Source: Candidatus Eremiobacterota bacterium
Lineage (GTDB): Bacteria; Vulcanimicrobiota; Vulcanimicrobiia; Vulcanimicrobiales; Vulcanimicrobiaceae
Reading direction: 5' to 3'
DNA length: 64,000 nucleotides
NCBI GenBank assembly: GCA_019240525.1
Contig: JAFAYE010000001.1
Coordinates: 593,300-657,299 of the forward strand
The first letter of the stretch is position 1; each line of letters starts with the position of its first letter. The notes beneath the pieces are model-generated. The model made no database searches, had not been told where the DNA came from, and worked only from the letters and a program-made list of their open reading frames with translations. This document shows, one piece after another, positions 55,931-64,000 of the stretch. Made by a program: the position numbers and the translations under genes.

Positions 55931-57886
55931 TTACGGCGCGGGCATCGAGGCGCGTACGCGGTTGCCGTCGATGCTGCCCTCAATCGCCGCGGCGGCAGTG
56001 CTGCCGGTGGTCGACCAGGCGGCGTGCAGCGCGCCGATGGCTGCACCCGTGATTTTCAATGCCGCCTGCGCGCTGGCCGTACGCGCGTTGAGATCGGCCG
56101 TGCCAGAGACGGCGAGATCGTTGGTCCAGCGAACTTCCGACAGCATCACCCGATCGGCGGCGTTTTGAAAGCTTGCGGAATACGTACCGCCGCGTAAACC
56201 GGCGCCCGAGCTCAAATGGAATTGATACGAGCGCGAAAGCACGTCGGCCGCGGCAAGCAGCGCGGCGGCGGCGGCGCGAAGTTGCTTGGGCGTCGCGCGA
56301 TTGCCCGGCAAGGGCGAAGCGGGTTCGACGTCGTCGAGCGAGCGCGAGAACGCAGGCACCAAATGCAGCGCGGGAACACGCGCGGTGCAGGCGTCGCTCA
56401 CCTCGCCGCTCTGCGTAAAGCGGCGCACGATTGACGATGCGCAACCGCCGAAGTCGTCGAGCGCGGTCACATGACCGGTGTTGGCAACGATCACGTGCGT
56501 CGAGTGCGCAAAGAGCTGTGCGGCCTTTTCACCTTCTGCCGGCGTCGTGATCGTGTCGAGATCGCCGTTGAGCACGAGCACCGGGACGCGCGGGAAATGC
56601 GTTCCCGGAGGAACCGGCTCGCCGGCAGGATGGTACTTCGAGGCGACCGGCCAGGTGAGGCAGAGCGGAACGTAGGCGTAGTCGATTGGAATATTGAGAA
56701 ACTCGTCAATGCTAAACGGCGCATAGAGCGCAGGGTCGTCGTCGCGCTTGCGCTGCAAGGTGGCATCCCAATCGCGCTTGCGTGCGGGCGGCGGAAGTCG
56801 CATGTCGTAAGCCTGCGGATTATCCGAGCAGCTTGCCGCGGCAAAGAGACCCTGACTGTAAAAACGGGCCTTGGCGCCGGCACCTTCTTCTTCGGCATAT
56901 GCTTCGCTGACGAGACGCTCGAGCGGCGCGCGATCGTTCGCCAAAAATGCGCGCGCTGCCGCGTCGAGGTCGCGATAGGCGATCGGGTCCAATCCGGCCG
57001 TATCCATCACGAAGGCGACGTCCGCCGGCGAGACACGATCGCGATCGACGCGCAGCTCTTCGAGGAGCGATTTAATGCGCTCCACGGAGCTCCCGCGCAG
57101 ATCGGAGCAGACCGGCGAACGCGAGCACGCGCGAGTAAATGCCGCGCGTAAGGTCGGTGCTGTGCTCGGATACCAGGGACTGCCGCCGATAACTTGATAA
57201 GCGCCGTCGAGCACGATCGAGCGGACGCGGTCGGGATGGCGACCCGCGAATGCTTGAACGAAAAACGAGCCGTACGAATCGCCGTAGATATCCACCTTCG
57301 TGATGTGCATCGCGGCGAGAACGGCGGCCATGTCGTCGGCAGCAATCGCCGTTCCGTAGAGGTCGGACGTGCGGCCTAGCTCGCGCCCGCATTGCGTAAC
57401 CTGCGATAACCTCATTACCGGCGCACCTTGCAGCGGCCGGCAAACAATTGCGTCGGACGATCCCGTGCCGCGATTGTCTACTAAGAGCAAGTCGCGCGTT
57501 TGCAACAGCGGCGCGTAGAGCCCTCGATAGAGCGAGTGGCTGCCGATCGACGGATATCCCGGGCCGCCTTCCACTGCGACGATCGTGCCGGCCGCTCGCA
57601 CCGAACGATTCGCATGCGGGAGCCACGCAATCGCAAGATCGATCGAGCCCGGAACTTGGCCGGCCGGATCGAGAGCGACGCGCAACGTTCCGCAATAATA
57701 GTCGCCGCCGAGACAAGGCGTCATCTTTATCGATCCGACGTGCACACTGGGATCGGCGATGCGGCCCGCACCGAGCGCAAGCGGCGGCTGCAAGTGCGAT
57801 GCAGCGCAGCCGCCCGCGACGGCGATCGCAAGCGCAGTTAGGAAACGCGAGGCATGCACTCTTACGGAGTTCACAGCCGGCGCCAC
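55931..57886 (-). CDS. TAP-like alpha/beta hydrolase, lipoprotein
   Basis: A 651-aa protein; GTG 57886 is used, but GTG codons at 57874 and 57859 are also possible. The signal peptide ends in a lipobox (VAGGC). The hydrolase core has VEGGPGYPS (the HGGPG-like oxyanion loop), nucleophile in YGDSYGSFF, acid in LNGDLDTITTP and His in NTGHVTAL. It resembles the SlpD/Tap tripeptidyl and prolyl aminopeptidases. A C-terminal extension of about 150 residues (from about 500) has a beta-rich domain of unknown role. The DpnI-like gene lies immediately upstream. Confidence 0.82.
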   Translation of the reverse strand: MAPAVNSVRVHASRFLTALAIAVAGGCAASHLQPPLALGAGRIADPSVHVGSIKMTPCLGGDYYCGTLRVALDPAGQVPGSIDLAIAWLPHANRSVRAAGTIVAVEGGPGYPSIGSHSLYRGLYAPLLQTRDLLLVDNRGTGSSDAIVCRPLQGAPVMRLSQVTQCGRELGRTSDLYGTAIAADDMAAVLAAMHITKVDIYGDSYGSFFVQAFAGRHPDRVRSIVLDGAYQVIGGSPWYPSTAPTLRAAFTRACSRSPVCSDLRGSSVERIKSLLEELRVDRDRVSPADVAFVMDTAGLDPIAYRDLDAAARAFLANDRAPLERLVSEAYAEEEGAGAKARFYSQGLFAAASCSDNPQAYDMRLPPPARKRDWDATLQRKRDDDPALYAPFSIDEFLNIPIDYAYVPLCLTWPVASKYHPAGEPVPPGTHFPRVPVLVLNGDLDTITTPAEGEKAAQLFAHSTHVIVANTGHVTALDDFGGCASSIVRRFTQSGEVSDACTARVPALHLVPAFSRSLDDVEPASPLPGNRATPKQLRAAAAALLAAADVLSRSYQFHLSSGAGLRGGTYSASFQNAADRVMLSEVRWTNDLAVSGTADLNARTASAQAALKITGAAIGALHAAWSTTGSTAAAAIEGSIDGNRVRASMPAP

Positions 57887-57907
57887 TCATCGCGTACGTT
57901 CGCACGG

Positions 57908-58620
57908 TCAAGCCCTGCCGGCGCTACGATTCGCACGCGGCTCGAGGCCCTCCACCAAAATGTTGCATCCTTTCCAACCTGCCCGCCTCGCTTTTTCTGA
58001 AAGCGGTTTGCGCGGCTCGACCCGATCTTCGCCGATGAGGCGTCCCGGAAACGCGTCGACAAAAACCACCGTTGCAAACCGCGTATCGAACTCGACGAGC
58101 ACGTATTCTGGCATTGCCCCGCGCGAATTGCCTCGATCGTGGGCTGGTATGCCGCGCCCGGGATGCGTTTTCCGAGACGGCCATTCTTCCCCTTGAGTTG
58201 GTAGCGGCTCTGGCATCCAACGCATTGAAAATCGGCGACCGGCGTATTGTCGGGCAGTTGGCCGAGCTCGTCGCGTTTGCAGTTCAAGCAAAAGAGGTTG
58301 AACGACGCCCATGTTTCGAGGGCCACCCGCGTGGCTTGCGCCGCGCTGACGAATCGAGTCATCAATGCCATGTCGATCAACGGGCTGAAGACGGGTGCGA
58401 CGTCGAGCCGCTGGTAGCGGCCGGGGCTCACGAAGCGAAGCATACCTTGATCGCGAAGCACCTGAAGCGACTGGCGGATCTTAGCGTCGACGAAGCGATT
58501 GTTGGGGAACTCTCGCTCAAAGCGATGGCGCTGTTTGAGGACGTCTGAGAGTCTGAAGTCCCTAGGTAGCTCCGACACGATCCCGTGCATTAGGTCTTTC
58601 CACGTTACCGATTTGCCCAT
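57908..58620 (-). pseudogene. frameshifted DpnI/Dam-replacing-type restriction nuclease with N-terminal wHTH
   Basis: Two overlapping frames together encode one DpnI-like protein of about 237 aa. Frame 1 (ATG 58620) gives a winged helix at about 1-75 (FRLSDVLKQRHRFEREFP, VDAKIRQSLQVLRDQGMLRFVSPGRY). The nuclease start follows: zinc ligands C111, C114, C133 and C136, with D130 and K143 in VADFQCVGCQSRYQLKG. DpnI has Glu where Q141 stands. After the GGGG run at 58117-58120 the match continues one frame over: PEYVLVEFDTRF, EPRKPLSEKARRAGWKGCNI. Adding one G restores the frame. In DpnI the winged helix is C-terminal; here the order is reversed. DpnI cuts adenine-methylated GATC. Genuine loss or assembly error cannot be separated here. 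Confidence 0.8.
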
Positions 58621-58692
58621 GGATTATCGGATTTGCTTCGGATCTTCGGAAGTCTTGTTCTTGACGCTCCCCAGGCGCGTCGCTCGCCGTCG

Positions 58693-58811
58693 GCATGCTT
58701 CGACAGGCTCAGCATGACAATGCTGATCTGCTTCGACAGGCTCAGCATGAAAATGCTGATCATGCTTCGACAAGCTCAGCATGACAAGGCTTCGACAAGC
58801 TCAGCATGACA
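58693..58811. repeat. palindromic repeat, cluster 3 (4 copies)
   Basis: Four copies of the core CTTCGACARGCTCAGCATGA, some joined by the spacer AATGCTGAT. They fill most of the 58621-58888 gap between the DpnI-like gene and the exported-protein gene. Same family as clusters at 2838 and 24277. Confidence 0.88.
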
Positions 58812-58888
58812 GAGGGGGAGGCGTCACAAAGCTGGCGTTGAGTTGTTAAGAGCAGAGTAAGCTTTCTAGAAAGTCAGGAGATCGTGGT

Positions 58889-59614
58889 ATGAGATCTTGG
58901 CGCGTCGTCTTACAATTCGCAATCACACTTGGCCTCGGCATGGCGACCGTATTGCCAATCGCCGGATCGGCCGGGAGCCTGCCCGATACACAGGTGTCTC
59001 CGCTTAGTCAGTACCTCATGGCGGATCGCTCTGCCGAGATCGCCCTGGCGCGCAGCGCCGCACCCGCGTCGGTTTCACTCCACGCAACCGCGCTCATACT
59101 CACCCCTCACGGCTACATAACTGCCGTCCAGGGTACCAACGGCTTCACATGCCTCGTCGAACGTTCGTGGACGAGCCCCTTCGATGCGACGGATTTCTGG
59201 AGCTGGAAACTGCGCGGACCGGTATGCTACAACGCGCCCGCTTCACGTACGGTACTCCGGTACACGATATTTCGGGCGACGTTGGCCGCGGCAGGTGTGA
59301 GCAAGGCACAGATGCTCGATCGTCTCCAGGCTGCCATCGAGAATCATTACTTGCCGCGTGCGGAGCCGGGCTCAATGGCGTATATGCTGTCGAGAAAGCA
59401 ATATCTGGGCGACGCCGGAAAGGCATGGTACCCGCACTTGATGCTCTACGCACCAAAGTCAAGCGGCGCGAACTCCGGTGAGAGTTGGGGCGCGAACCGC
59501 CCGGGTTCTCCGGTGGTCTTCGACTCCTCACATCACATCGTGCCGGAGCCGTGGACGATCTTTTACGTTCCGGTCGGCCGCTGGTCCGACGGCTCCGCCG
59601 CTCCTTCGATGTGA
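58889..59614 (+). CDS. exported protein, unknown function
   Basis: A 241-aa protein with CAGGAG before ATG 58889 and a signal peptide (VLQFAITLGLGMATVLPIAGSAG). The mature domain includes ATALILTPHGYITAVQGTNGFTCLVERSW, CYNAPASRTVLRYTIFRATL and MAYMLSRKQYLGDAGKAWYPHLMLYAP. The last of these recurs, as far as I recall, in secreted hypothetical proteins of soil bacteria. Function unknown. It is convergent with the next gene, ten bases apart. Confidence 0.7.
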   Translation: MRSWRVVLQFAITLGLGMATVLPIAGSAGSLPDTQVSPLSQYLMADRSAEIALARSAAPASVSLHATALILTPHGYITAVQGTNGFTCLVERSWTSPFDATDFWSWKLRGPVCYNAPASRTVLRYTIFRATLAAAGVSKAQMLDRLQAAIENHYLPRAEPGSMAYMLSRKQYLGDAGKAWYPHLMLYAPKSSGANSGESWGANRPGSPVVFDSSHHIVPEPWTIFYVPVGRWSDGSAAPSM

Positions 59615-59624
59615 GAGCTTCGAG

Positions 59625-61208
59625 CTAGCCCCCGCGTTCTTCCGAAATTTCAATCACGATTCCATTGCGAATCGTGAACTCTATCGGAAGCGGCTCGCCC
59701 GTGCGGTTCACATATACGTACAATTGCTCGTTGCATCCATTGACGATCTTCGGCTCACCAAGCGCATTGACAACCGCCGCGGCGCGCGATCCCAGTTTGA
59801 TTCCCGACGTGGTCTGCAGCCAGCTCAGATCGGCCGGGGGGACCCCGCGCGGCGGCGGGCCGGCCGCTACTCGAAGCGCAATCGTTCCACCCCCGTCGCT
59901 TCGCGGATAGTGCAGGGCGTAGTGGCCCTTTGGATCGTAGAAGTACCATGACGTTAGTGGAGTCATTGGGCGATCGAAAACGAGGTTGGAATCATGTTTG
60001 GCAAACGGCTGTGGATGAGCATCGCTTAAAGAGATGCTTTCGAACGCCGCGCATAGGCCGCTATCGAACCAGCGAGCGACTGGATCGGTGGTACTCGCGG
60101 CAACGGCGAAAGGCGCGCGCACCAGCGGCGTAAGCCGACCACTACCGGCGTCGATTCGGTAAGCATAGATGGCGCGCGGATTGAGCACGTACGCGAATTT
60201 GCCCGTCGGGTCGACCGTTAGACTATATGGGCTGCCGCCGGCGCTACGGCTGTAATTCGGAGGAGCGAGTGCTTTCAATTTGCCGCTCGTGGGATCGAGC
60301 ACGAGAGCGTCGATTTGGTTGAGCGCGGCGTCGAGCGCGTATGCAAATCTCCCGGTCGGGTCGATCGCGAATCCCGCAAGCGCGGAGACACCCGGTTCCC
60401 CAAGGCTCAAGTGCGCGGACGCGGTCAGCGCGCCGGTTGTGGCGTCGATGGCGTAAACGTAGATGTAGCGCTCGCTGCCGGTCACATAGGCGAACTTGCC
60501 TCGTGGATCGATCGTCACGCTCGAAAAGCCAGGACTGTTGCTGTTTTGTCCTGCGTTCGGAAGCGAGCCTGCGAGTTTCAGCGCTCCCGTTGCGTCGATC
60601 GTGTATGTGGAGATCGTGTTATGAAAGTAGTCGAGAATGTAAGCGAACCTATTTGAAGGCGCGATCGCGAGCGAGCTGGTTCCGATATCTTGCGACCGGG
60701 CAAAAGGCGAGCCCGGTATCGGTATCAATTTGCCCGTCGCGGGATCGATCGAGAATGCGGAGATGCCCACACTGGAAACGACGTACACATGGCGACCGCG
60801 CGGATCGATGACGACTCCAACAGGCCCTTCGGGGCTGTAATCCAACGCGAATGGAGAACCTCGCGTTTGCATCAGCTTCCCGGTCCGCGGCTCGATCGCA
60901 TAAGCGGAAATGTTCTGGGATTGCTTGTTGATGACATAAGCAAAGTCGCCGCTCGGAGCGATCGCCGCAAGCGACGGCTCTGAACCTGCCGCGAACGGCG
61001 AACCGGCAACGAGCGATAGATTGCCGGTCGCATCGTCGATCTTGTAGGCCAAAATGCTATTCGAACTGCGGACTTCGCCAAAGATCGTGGAATACGGGAC
61101 GACGAGCATGGCGGGGGTGTTCTGAATTACGGACCTTGGAAGTCCACTGCTTTTGCTATCGGCTAACAGCGTCGCAAAGGCAACCAGCACCGCCGACAGG
61201 TTTCGCAT
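59625..61208 (-). CDS. YncE/lactonase-like beta-propeller protein
   Basis: A 527-aa protein with a weak N-terminal signal. About seven repeated blades of the form VAIDPRGKFAYVTGSER-YIYVYAIDATTGAL run from about 45 to 380, as in 6-phosphogluconolactonase/YncE-like propellers. A C-terminal domain of about 140 residues (SWYFYDPKGHYALHYP, IKLGSRAAAVVNALGEPKIV, YVYVNRTGEPLPIEFTIRNG) resembles small exported ligand-binding domains. The fusion may recognise an extracellular partner. Enzymatic activity is not evident. Confidence 0.75.
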   Translation of the reverse strand: MRNLSAVLVAFATLLADSKSSGLPRSVIQNTPAMLVVPYSTIFGEVRSSNSILAYKIDDATGNLSLVAGSPFAAGSEPSLAAIAPSGDFAYVINKQSQNISAYAIEPRTGKLMQTRGSPFALDYSPEGPVGVVIDPRGRHVYVVSSVGISAFSIDPATGKLIPIPGSPFARSQDIGTSSLAIAPSNRFAYILDYFHNTISTYTIDATGALKLAGSLPNAGQNSNSPGFSSVTIDPRGKFAYVTGSERYIYVYAIDATTGALTASAHLSLGEPGVSALAGFAIDPTGRFAYALDAALNQIDALVLDPTSGKLKALAPPNYSRSAGGSPYSLTVDPTGKFAYVLNPRAIYAYRIDAGSGRLTPLVRAPFAVAASTTDPVARWFDSGLCAAFESISLSDAHPQPFAKHDSNLVFDRPMTPLTSWYFYDPKGHYALHYPRSDGGGTIALRVAAGPPPRGVPPADLSWLQTTSGIKLGSRAAAVVNALGEPKIVNGCNEQLYVYVNRTGEPLPIEFTIRNGIVIEISEERGG

Positions 61209-61343
61209 GGTCTCTAGTTTTGAACAACTGTCCTAAAGCCTTCGGGTGAGTTTTCGCTAGGTCCCGACATGTGTGCGAGAGACCCGTCAACGATAAACGT
61301 TTCCAAGAGGAAGCGCACAAGTTGAAATGAAGCAGCAGTACGC

Positions 61344-61862
61344 GTGAAACCTATCGGTGCGGTTCTGCTCTTTTCCGTCTCAATGGTTATCGCGATCCCG
61401 GCGCGAGGATTTGACTACGGCGATCCCGCCGTGCTTGATGGGCGGCCCTGGCCCGCAAAGCGTCTGCCGTGCACCGACGCAACGGTTTCGCAGGTTCGGC
61501 CGCGCCTGGATGGTTCCGATTCGCGAAAGGTCTTTGCTAAGGCGGAGTTCGATTCCGGCGTGGAAGTGATCTTTGCCCTGCCCAAGGGCTACCGCTTTTT
61601 TAACGCACAATATGGTATCCAGGCATCGGTAACGCATTATCAAGGCGAAACGCAGAACTCGCTGATGATGAGCGAGAAGCCGGGCGATCGCGTTCAGGTC
61701 TGCTTGGTCGGGACGCCTACGCCGGAATACAGCACGCAAGAAAAGCGCTGGATCTGCAATCCGGACTACGACGCGCGAGGGTACATCTTTCGCGTTTACG
61801 ACTACAAGCGACATGCGACCTACGACGGCCCTTCCACCGAACACGGCTGCGGCGGGGCGTAG
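61344..61862 (+). CDS. small exported protein, unknown function
   Basis: A 172-aa protein from GTG 61344 with a signal peptide (IGAVLLFSVSMVIAIPARG). The mature part contains four Cys (LPCTDA, VQVCLVG, RWICNPD, EHGCGG), consistent with two disulfides, and a beta-rich core (VEVIFALPKGYRFFNAQYGIQASVTHY). No family recognised. The 135 bases before it hold no visible feature. Confidence 0.6.
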   Translation: MKPIGAVLLFSVSMVIAIPARGFDYGDPAVLDGRPWPAKRLPCTDATVSQVRPRLDGSDSRKVFAKAEFDSGVEVIFALPKGYRFFNAQYGIQASVTHYQGETQNSLMMSEKPGDRVQVCLVGTPTPEYSTQEKRWICNPDYDARGYIFRVYDYKRHATYDGPSTEHGCGGA

Positions 61863-61883
61863 CGGTGTTGCACCCGAATGGTG

Positions 61884-62255
61884 CTACTTAGCGAAACTAC
61901 GTAACGCGGCTGTGATCTCGGGTTCGGAGTAACCGCGCTGCGCCAGCGCTTGCAGAAACTGTGCGATCGTTTCGTGAAGCTTTCGTGCTCGCGTCGGTTT
62001 ATCGCCGGCGCGCACGCCCGATGCGACGCGGGTGCCGTGACGCCCGTTGGACGTAACCACGCCTTCCTCTTGCAGTTCGGCGTAGGCGCGCGCCACCGTG
62101 TTGGGAGCGACGCCGAGATCACCTGCTAACTGGCGCACGGTAGGAAGTGCGTCGCCTGCGCGCAGCTCACCACATTCTATGAGGTTGCGGAGCTGATCCA
62201 TGATCTGCTGAAACGGTGCGAGATCAGGATCGACCGCGAGAAGCAGCTCTTTCAA
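61884..62255 (-). CDS. GntR family (YtrA-type) transcriptional regulator
   Basis: A 123-aa regulator from TTG 62255, which overlaps the stop of the membrane-protein gene (TTGA); the open frame upstream is antisense-like and rejected. The winged helix is IMDQLRNLIECGELRAGDALPTVRQLAGDLGVAPNTVARAYAELQEEGVV. The effector part is a short helical tail, as in the YtrA subfamily. It is expected to repress its own operon through the palindrome at 62992-63012. Confidence 0.9.
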   Translation of the reverse strand: MKELLLAVDPDLAPFQQIMDQLRNLIECGELRAGDALPTVRQLAGDLGVAPNTVARAYAELQEEGVVTSNGRHGTRVASGVRAGDKPTRARKLHETIAQFLQALAQRGYSEPEITAALRSFAK

Positions 62256-62977
62256 GAGGTCGAGTCGCCTAAGCGGCCGAGATAAACGGAATATAGGATT
62301 ACCGACGCGCCCGATAGCGCCCAGGTCCACCACGAAACGGTGAGGAGGGTACGCTGCAACGGCAGCACTGCCGGTAGGTTGAAGTTCACGAAACTGATGA
62401 AGACCATGATGCTGCCCATTGCAATGACGGCAGTGATGCCAGCCTTTAGCGTGCGTGATCTGCGATCGCTCATCCGTTCGGATTGGATGTGTTCGCCGTA
62501 TAGCTGCCTGGGCGCGCTGGCGATGCGCCAGGCGATGGCGGCCATAACGAGCGCGCAAATGGCGACAATCGTTGCGGCCGCGCGTTCCTCGTTAAGGATC
62601 ACGTACGGAGTGAGCGGCAGCACGGATGCTACGGCCAGAGCGACCCACAGCCTCGGGGCGACCTCGGCCGCAGGCCGCGGAGCGAGCGATGCCACCCTGC
62701 GCCGGTGCGCTCGTGCCTGCTCGTCCTTTAATAGATCGGCGAGCTGAAACCCCGCCAGCGCCAAGCATAGCAAGCTGTAGCTGACCACCGGAGAAACCAC
62801 CTGGGAAAGTACTAGCAAGGCAATGACAAACGCAACAAACGCCGTGCAGAAGGAGGCGCGCGCGTAGGGCGCATCACAGTGGCGGTTCCGAATACCAAGA
62901 ATGCCGTACACGATGGTTGCCAAAAAGGCCACGGCGGCAACCAAGAGATTCTGATCGAAACTTGTCAAGTGATGCAT
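62252..62977 (-). CDS. polytopic membrane protein coupled to GntR
   Basis: A 241-aa protein from ATG 62977; a GTG at 62995 lies inside the operator palindrome. About seven hydrophobic segments are visible (LLVAAVAFLATIVYGILGI, FVAFVIALLVLSQVV, LWVALAVASVLPLTPYVIL and more), with a basic cytoplasmic loop (KDEQARAHRRR). The C-terminal half (RTLKAGITAVIAMGSIMVFISFVNFNLPAVLPLQ) resembles DUF1648/SdpI-like proteins only loosely. It is translationally coupled to the downstream GntR regulator. Function unknown. Confidence 0.7.
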   Translation of the reverse strand: MHHLTSFDQNLLVAAVAFLATIVYGILGIRNRHCDAPYARASFCTAFVAFVIALLVLSQVVSPVVSYSLLCLALAGFQLADLLKDEQARAHRRRVASLAPRPAAEVAPRLWVALAVASVLPLTPYVILNEERAAATIVAICALVMAAIAWRIASAPRQLYGEHIQSERMSDRRSRTLKAGITAVIAMGSIMVFISFVNFNLPAVLPLQRTLLTVSWWTWALSGASVILYSVYLGRLGDSTS

Positions 62978-62991
62978 TGTACCACCATATA

Positions 62992-63012
62992 ACACAAACT
63001 ATCGGTTTGTGT
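62992..63012. promoter_or_regulatory. palindromic operator of the GntR operon
   Basis: ACACAAAC-N5-GTTTGTGT is a perfect inverted repeat with 8-base arms, 15 bases upstream of the ATG at 62977. This is the expected place for autoregulation by the YtrA-type GntR protein encoded second in the operon. Confidence 0.65.
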
Positions 63013-63064
63013 CAACCGTAGGTACAAAAGCTGGCCGACGTTCGCCGAGAAAGCGGAAGTCGAG

Positions 63065-63964
63065 TCAGTTCGGTTCGAAATCGGCCCTGAAAAGATACGT
63101 TCCCGGCGCGGGTTTGCATAGCGAAATACCTCCACGATATCTCGAAAGCTTCGCCGCTTTTAGCGCCTCTAGATCCAAATCTGGATATCCCGACGGCCGA
63201 TAAATCCATGCACCCGCGAGACGACCGTTTGCGGCGACGGCGACTTCAATCTCCGACACGACTGCTGCACTAAGCCTGGGTACGCTCCTTGGCCATACTG
63301 GCTGAAACGCGTGAATTACGGTTGCCGCAACAAACGGTTTTGCGCACTCTGTCATCTCGGCGGGCTGCGGTATCTTCGCAGCGGCGAGTATGGTGTCGCC
63401 GGCAGCGGGCAGCTGGAAAAGATCGTTTGGGGGATTCACTCTCTTTGCTACGTCGGTTGCAGCGTTGATTAACGTAACGCTCTCCGGCGGCGGAGAGCAG
63501 GTAACGTCTCCTTGCTTTTCCCATCCGAAGCCTGAGTCTCCGGTCGTAATCGCGTCGTAAATCCACCACCGGAGGATCTGTTCACCGGGTGGTAGGCGAA
63601 CGTATAAGGGTTTGCTATGGTACAGCATGCGGTCGAATCGCACGGTAGGGCTTTCGAAGTGCGCTAGATCGGGAAGTATAGCCGCATCTTTGAACTGAAA
63701 TGTGTACCAATTGCTTTCACTCTGAACGATGACGTTCGCTGAAACGGAACGTGCCGATTCGGCCGCGACGTAGAATGCAATGAGCCCGTCGTTTGACCCC
63801 CGAAACTCATGGAAGGCGTTCACGCTGCCGGGGCAAAACTCGACTTCGGCGGCACACGCTCTGCCATACGCCTTGACAAATAACGATCCGGCGATTAGTG
63901 TGCCGAGAAGAATTCCGCGCAGCGAGCTTCGCATTTCCTTTGCGTTGGTCAAGCTCGTTGACAC
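63065..63964 (-). CDS. exported protein with TonB C-terminal-like domain
   Basis: A 299-aa protein; GTG 63964 is the longest start and ATG 63934 (just after AAAGGAA) is an alternative. The N-terminal signal or anchor is LRGILLGTLIAGSLFVKAYG. The middle region has a beta domain with several Cys (EFCPGS, VTCSPP). The C-terminal PVWPRSVPRLSAAVVSEIEVAVAANGRLAGAWIYRPSGYPDLDLEALKAAK matches the TonB-family C-terminal fold that contacts outer-membrane receptors. A role in energising one of the TonB receptors is possible. The last 36 bases of the window hold nothing recognisable. Confidence 0.7.
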   Translation of the reverse strand: MSTSLTNAKEMRSSLRGILLGTLIAGSLFVKAYGRACAAEVEFCPGSVNAFHEFRGSNDGLIAFYVAAESARSVSANVIVQSESNWYTFQFKDAAILPDLAHFESPTVRFDRMLYHSKPLYVRLPPGEQILRWWIYDAITTGDSGFGWEKQGDVTCSPPPESVTLINAATDVAKRVNPPNDLFQLPAAGDTILAAAKIPQPAEMTECAKPFVAATVIHAFQPVWPRSVPRLSAAVVSEIEVAVAANGRLAGAWIYRPSGYPDLDLEALKAAKLSRYRGGISLCKPAPGTYLFRADFEPN

Positions 63965-64000
63965 TTCAACGAAAGATGCTAAGCTCCCATCATGGCAAGA

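Overview
The window is high-GC bacterial DNA. Hand-counted lines are mostly near 60-67% G+C, with a stretch near 50% around 19-21.5 kb. It encodes an LPS heptose epimerase (HldD), three TonB-dependent receptors, a TonB-like protein and many lipoproteins, so the cell is a diderm. It also encodes SpoVS, a YmdB-type phosphodiesterase, a short archaeal-type AhcY, and many secreted beta-propeller and S53/S9/M61 peptidase proteins. This mix resembles Candidatus Eremiobacterota (WPS-2) or a nearby lineage. That is inference from gene content; no 16S rRNA or ribosomal protein gene lies in the window.

Layout. 0-2.8 kb: a partial AAA-ATPase/TPR regulator running off the left edge, with a truncated paralogous fragment just upstream of it and a cluster of palindromic repeats. 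3-18.9 kb: a secreted sedolisin, a TMEM175-like channel, hydrolases, a cyclophilin, a PadR/VOC pair, a GT-C-like membrane protein, a prolyl oligopeptidase, an ABC-2 exporter and small exported proteins. 19-21.7 kb: an AT-richer segment on the 3' side of tRNA-Asn, holding a GAF-nucleotide cyclase-TIR fusion, a small multi-TM protein and possibly a 45-aa ORF. This is the best candidate for an undescribed signalling or defence module. 22-28 kb: split LigD polymerase and ligase genes, metK/ahcY (methyl cycle) and a divergent FTCD/FchA-like gene. 28-32 kb: a tightly overlapping five-gene operon (unknown protein, YmdB, SpoVS, PHP phosphoesterase, PBP4).

32-47 kb: an outer-membrane and envelope block. 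It has a convergent TonB-receptor pair, hldD, a His-rich membrane-anchored protein, a TlpA/MauE redox pair, a four-gene coupled operon (SCO, ECF sigma, zinc anti-sigma, RseB-like) and a very large TonB-receptor. 47-51.6 kb: etfB-etfA-TPR-HDAC-family operon, whose last gene seems to start at a non-canonical codon. 51.7-57.9 kb: an M61 peptidase, a lipoprotein, an amidohydrolase and a TAP-like hydrolase. 57.9-58.6 kb: a frameshifted DpnI-like nuclease with its winged-helix domain at the N-terminus instead of the C-terminus. 58.6-64 kb: a repeat cluster, exported proteins, a GntR/membrane-protein pair with a palindromic operator, and a TonB-C-terminal-like protein.

Short palindromic repeats (core CTTCGACARGCTCAGSATGA) form three clusters. 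One of them encodes the last residues and stop codon of the DNA ligase. Many neighbouring genes overlap by 1-13 bases (ATGA, GTGA, TTGA), so translational coupling is widespread. No rRNA, CRISPR array, transposase or integrase was found.
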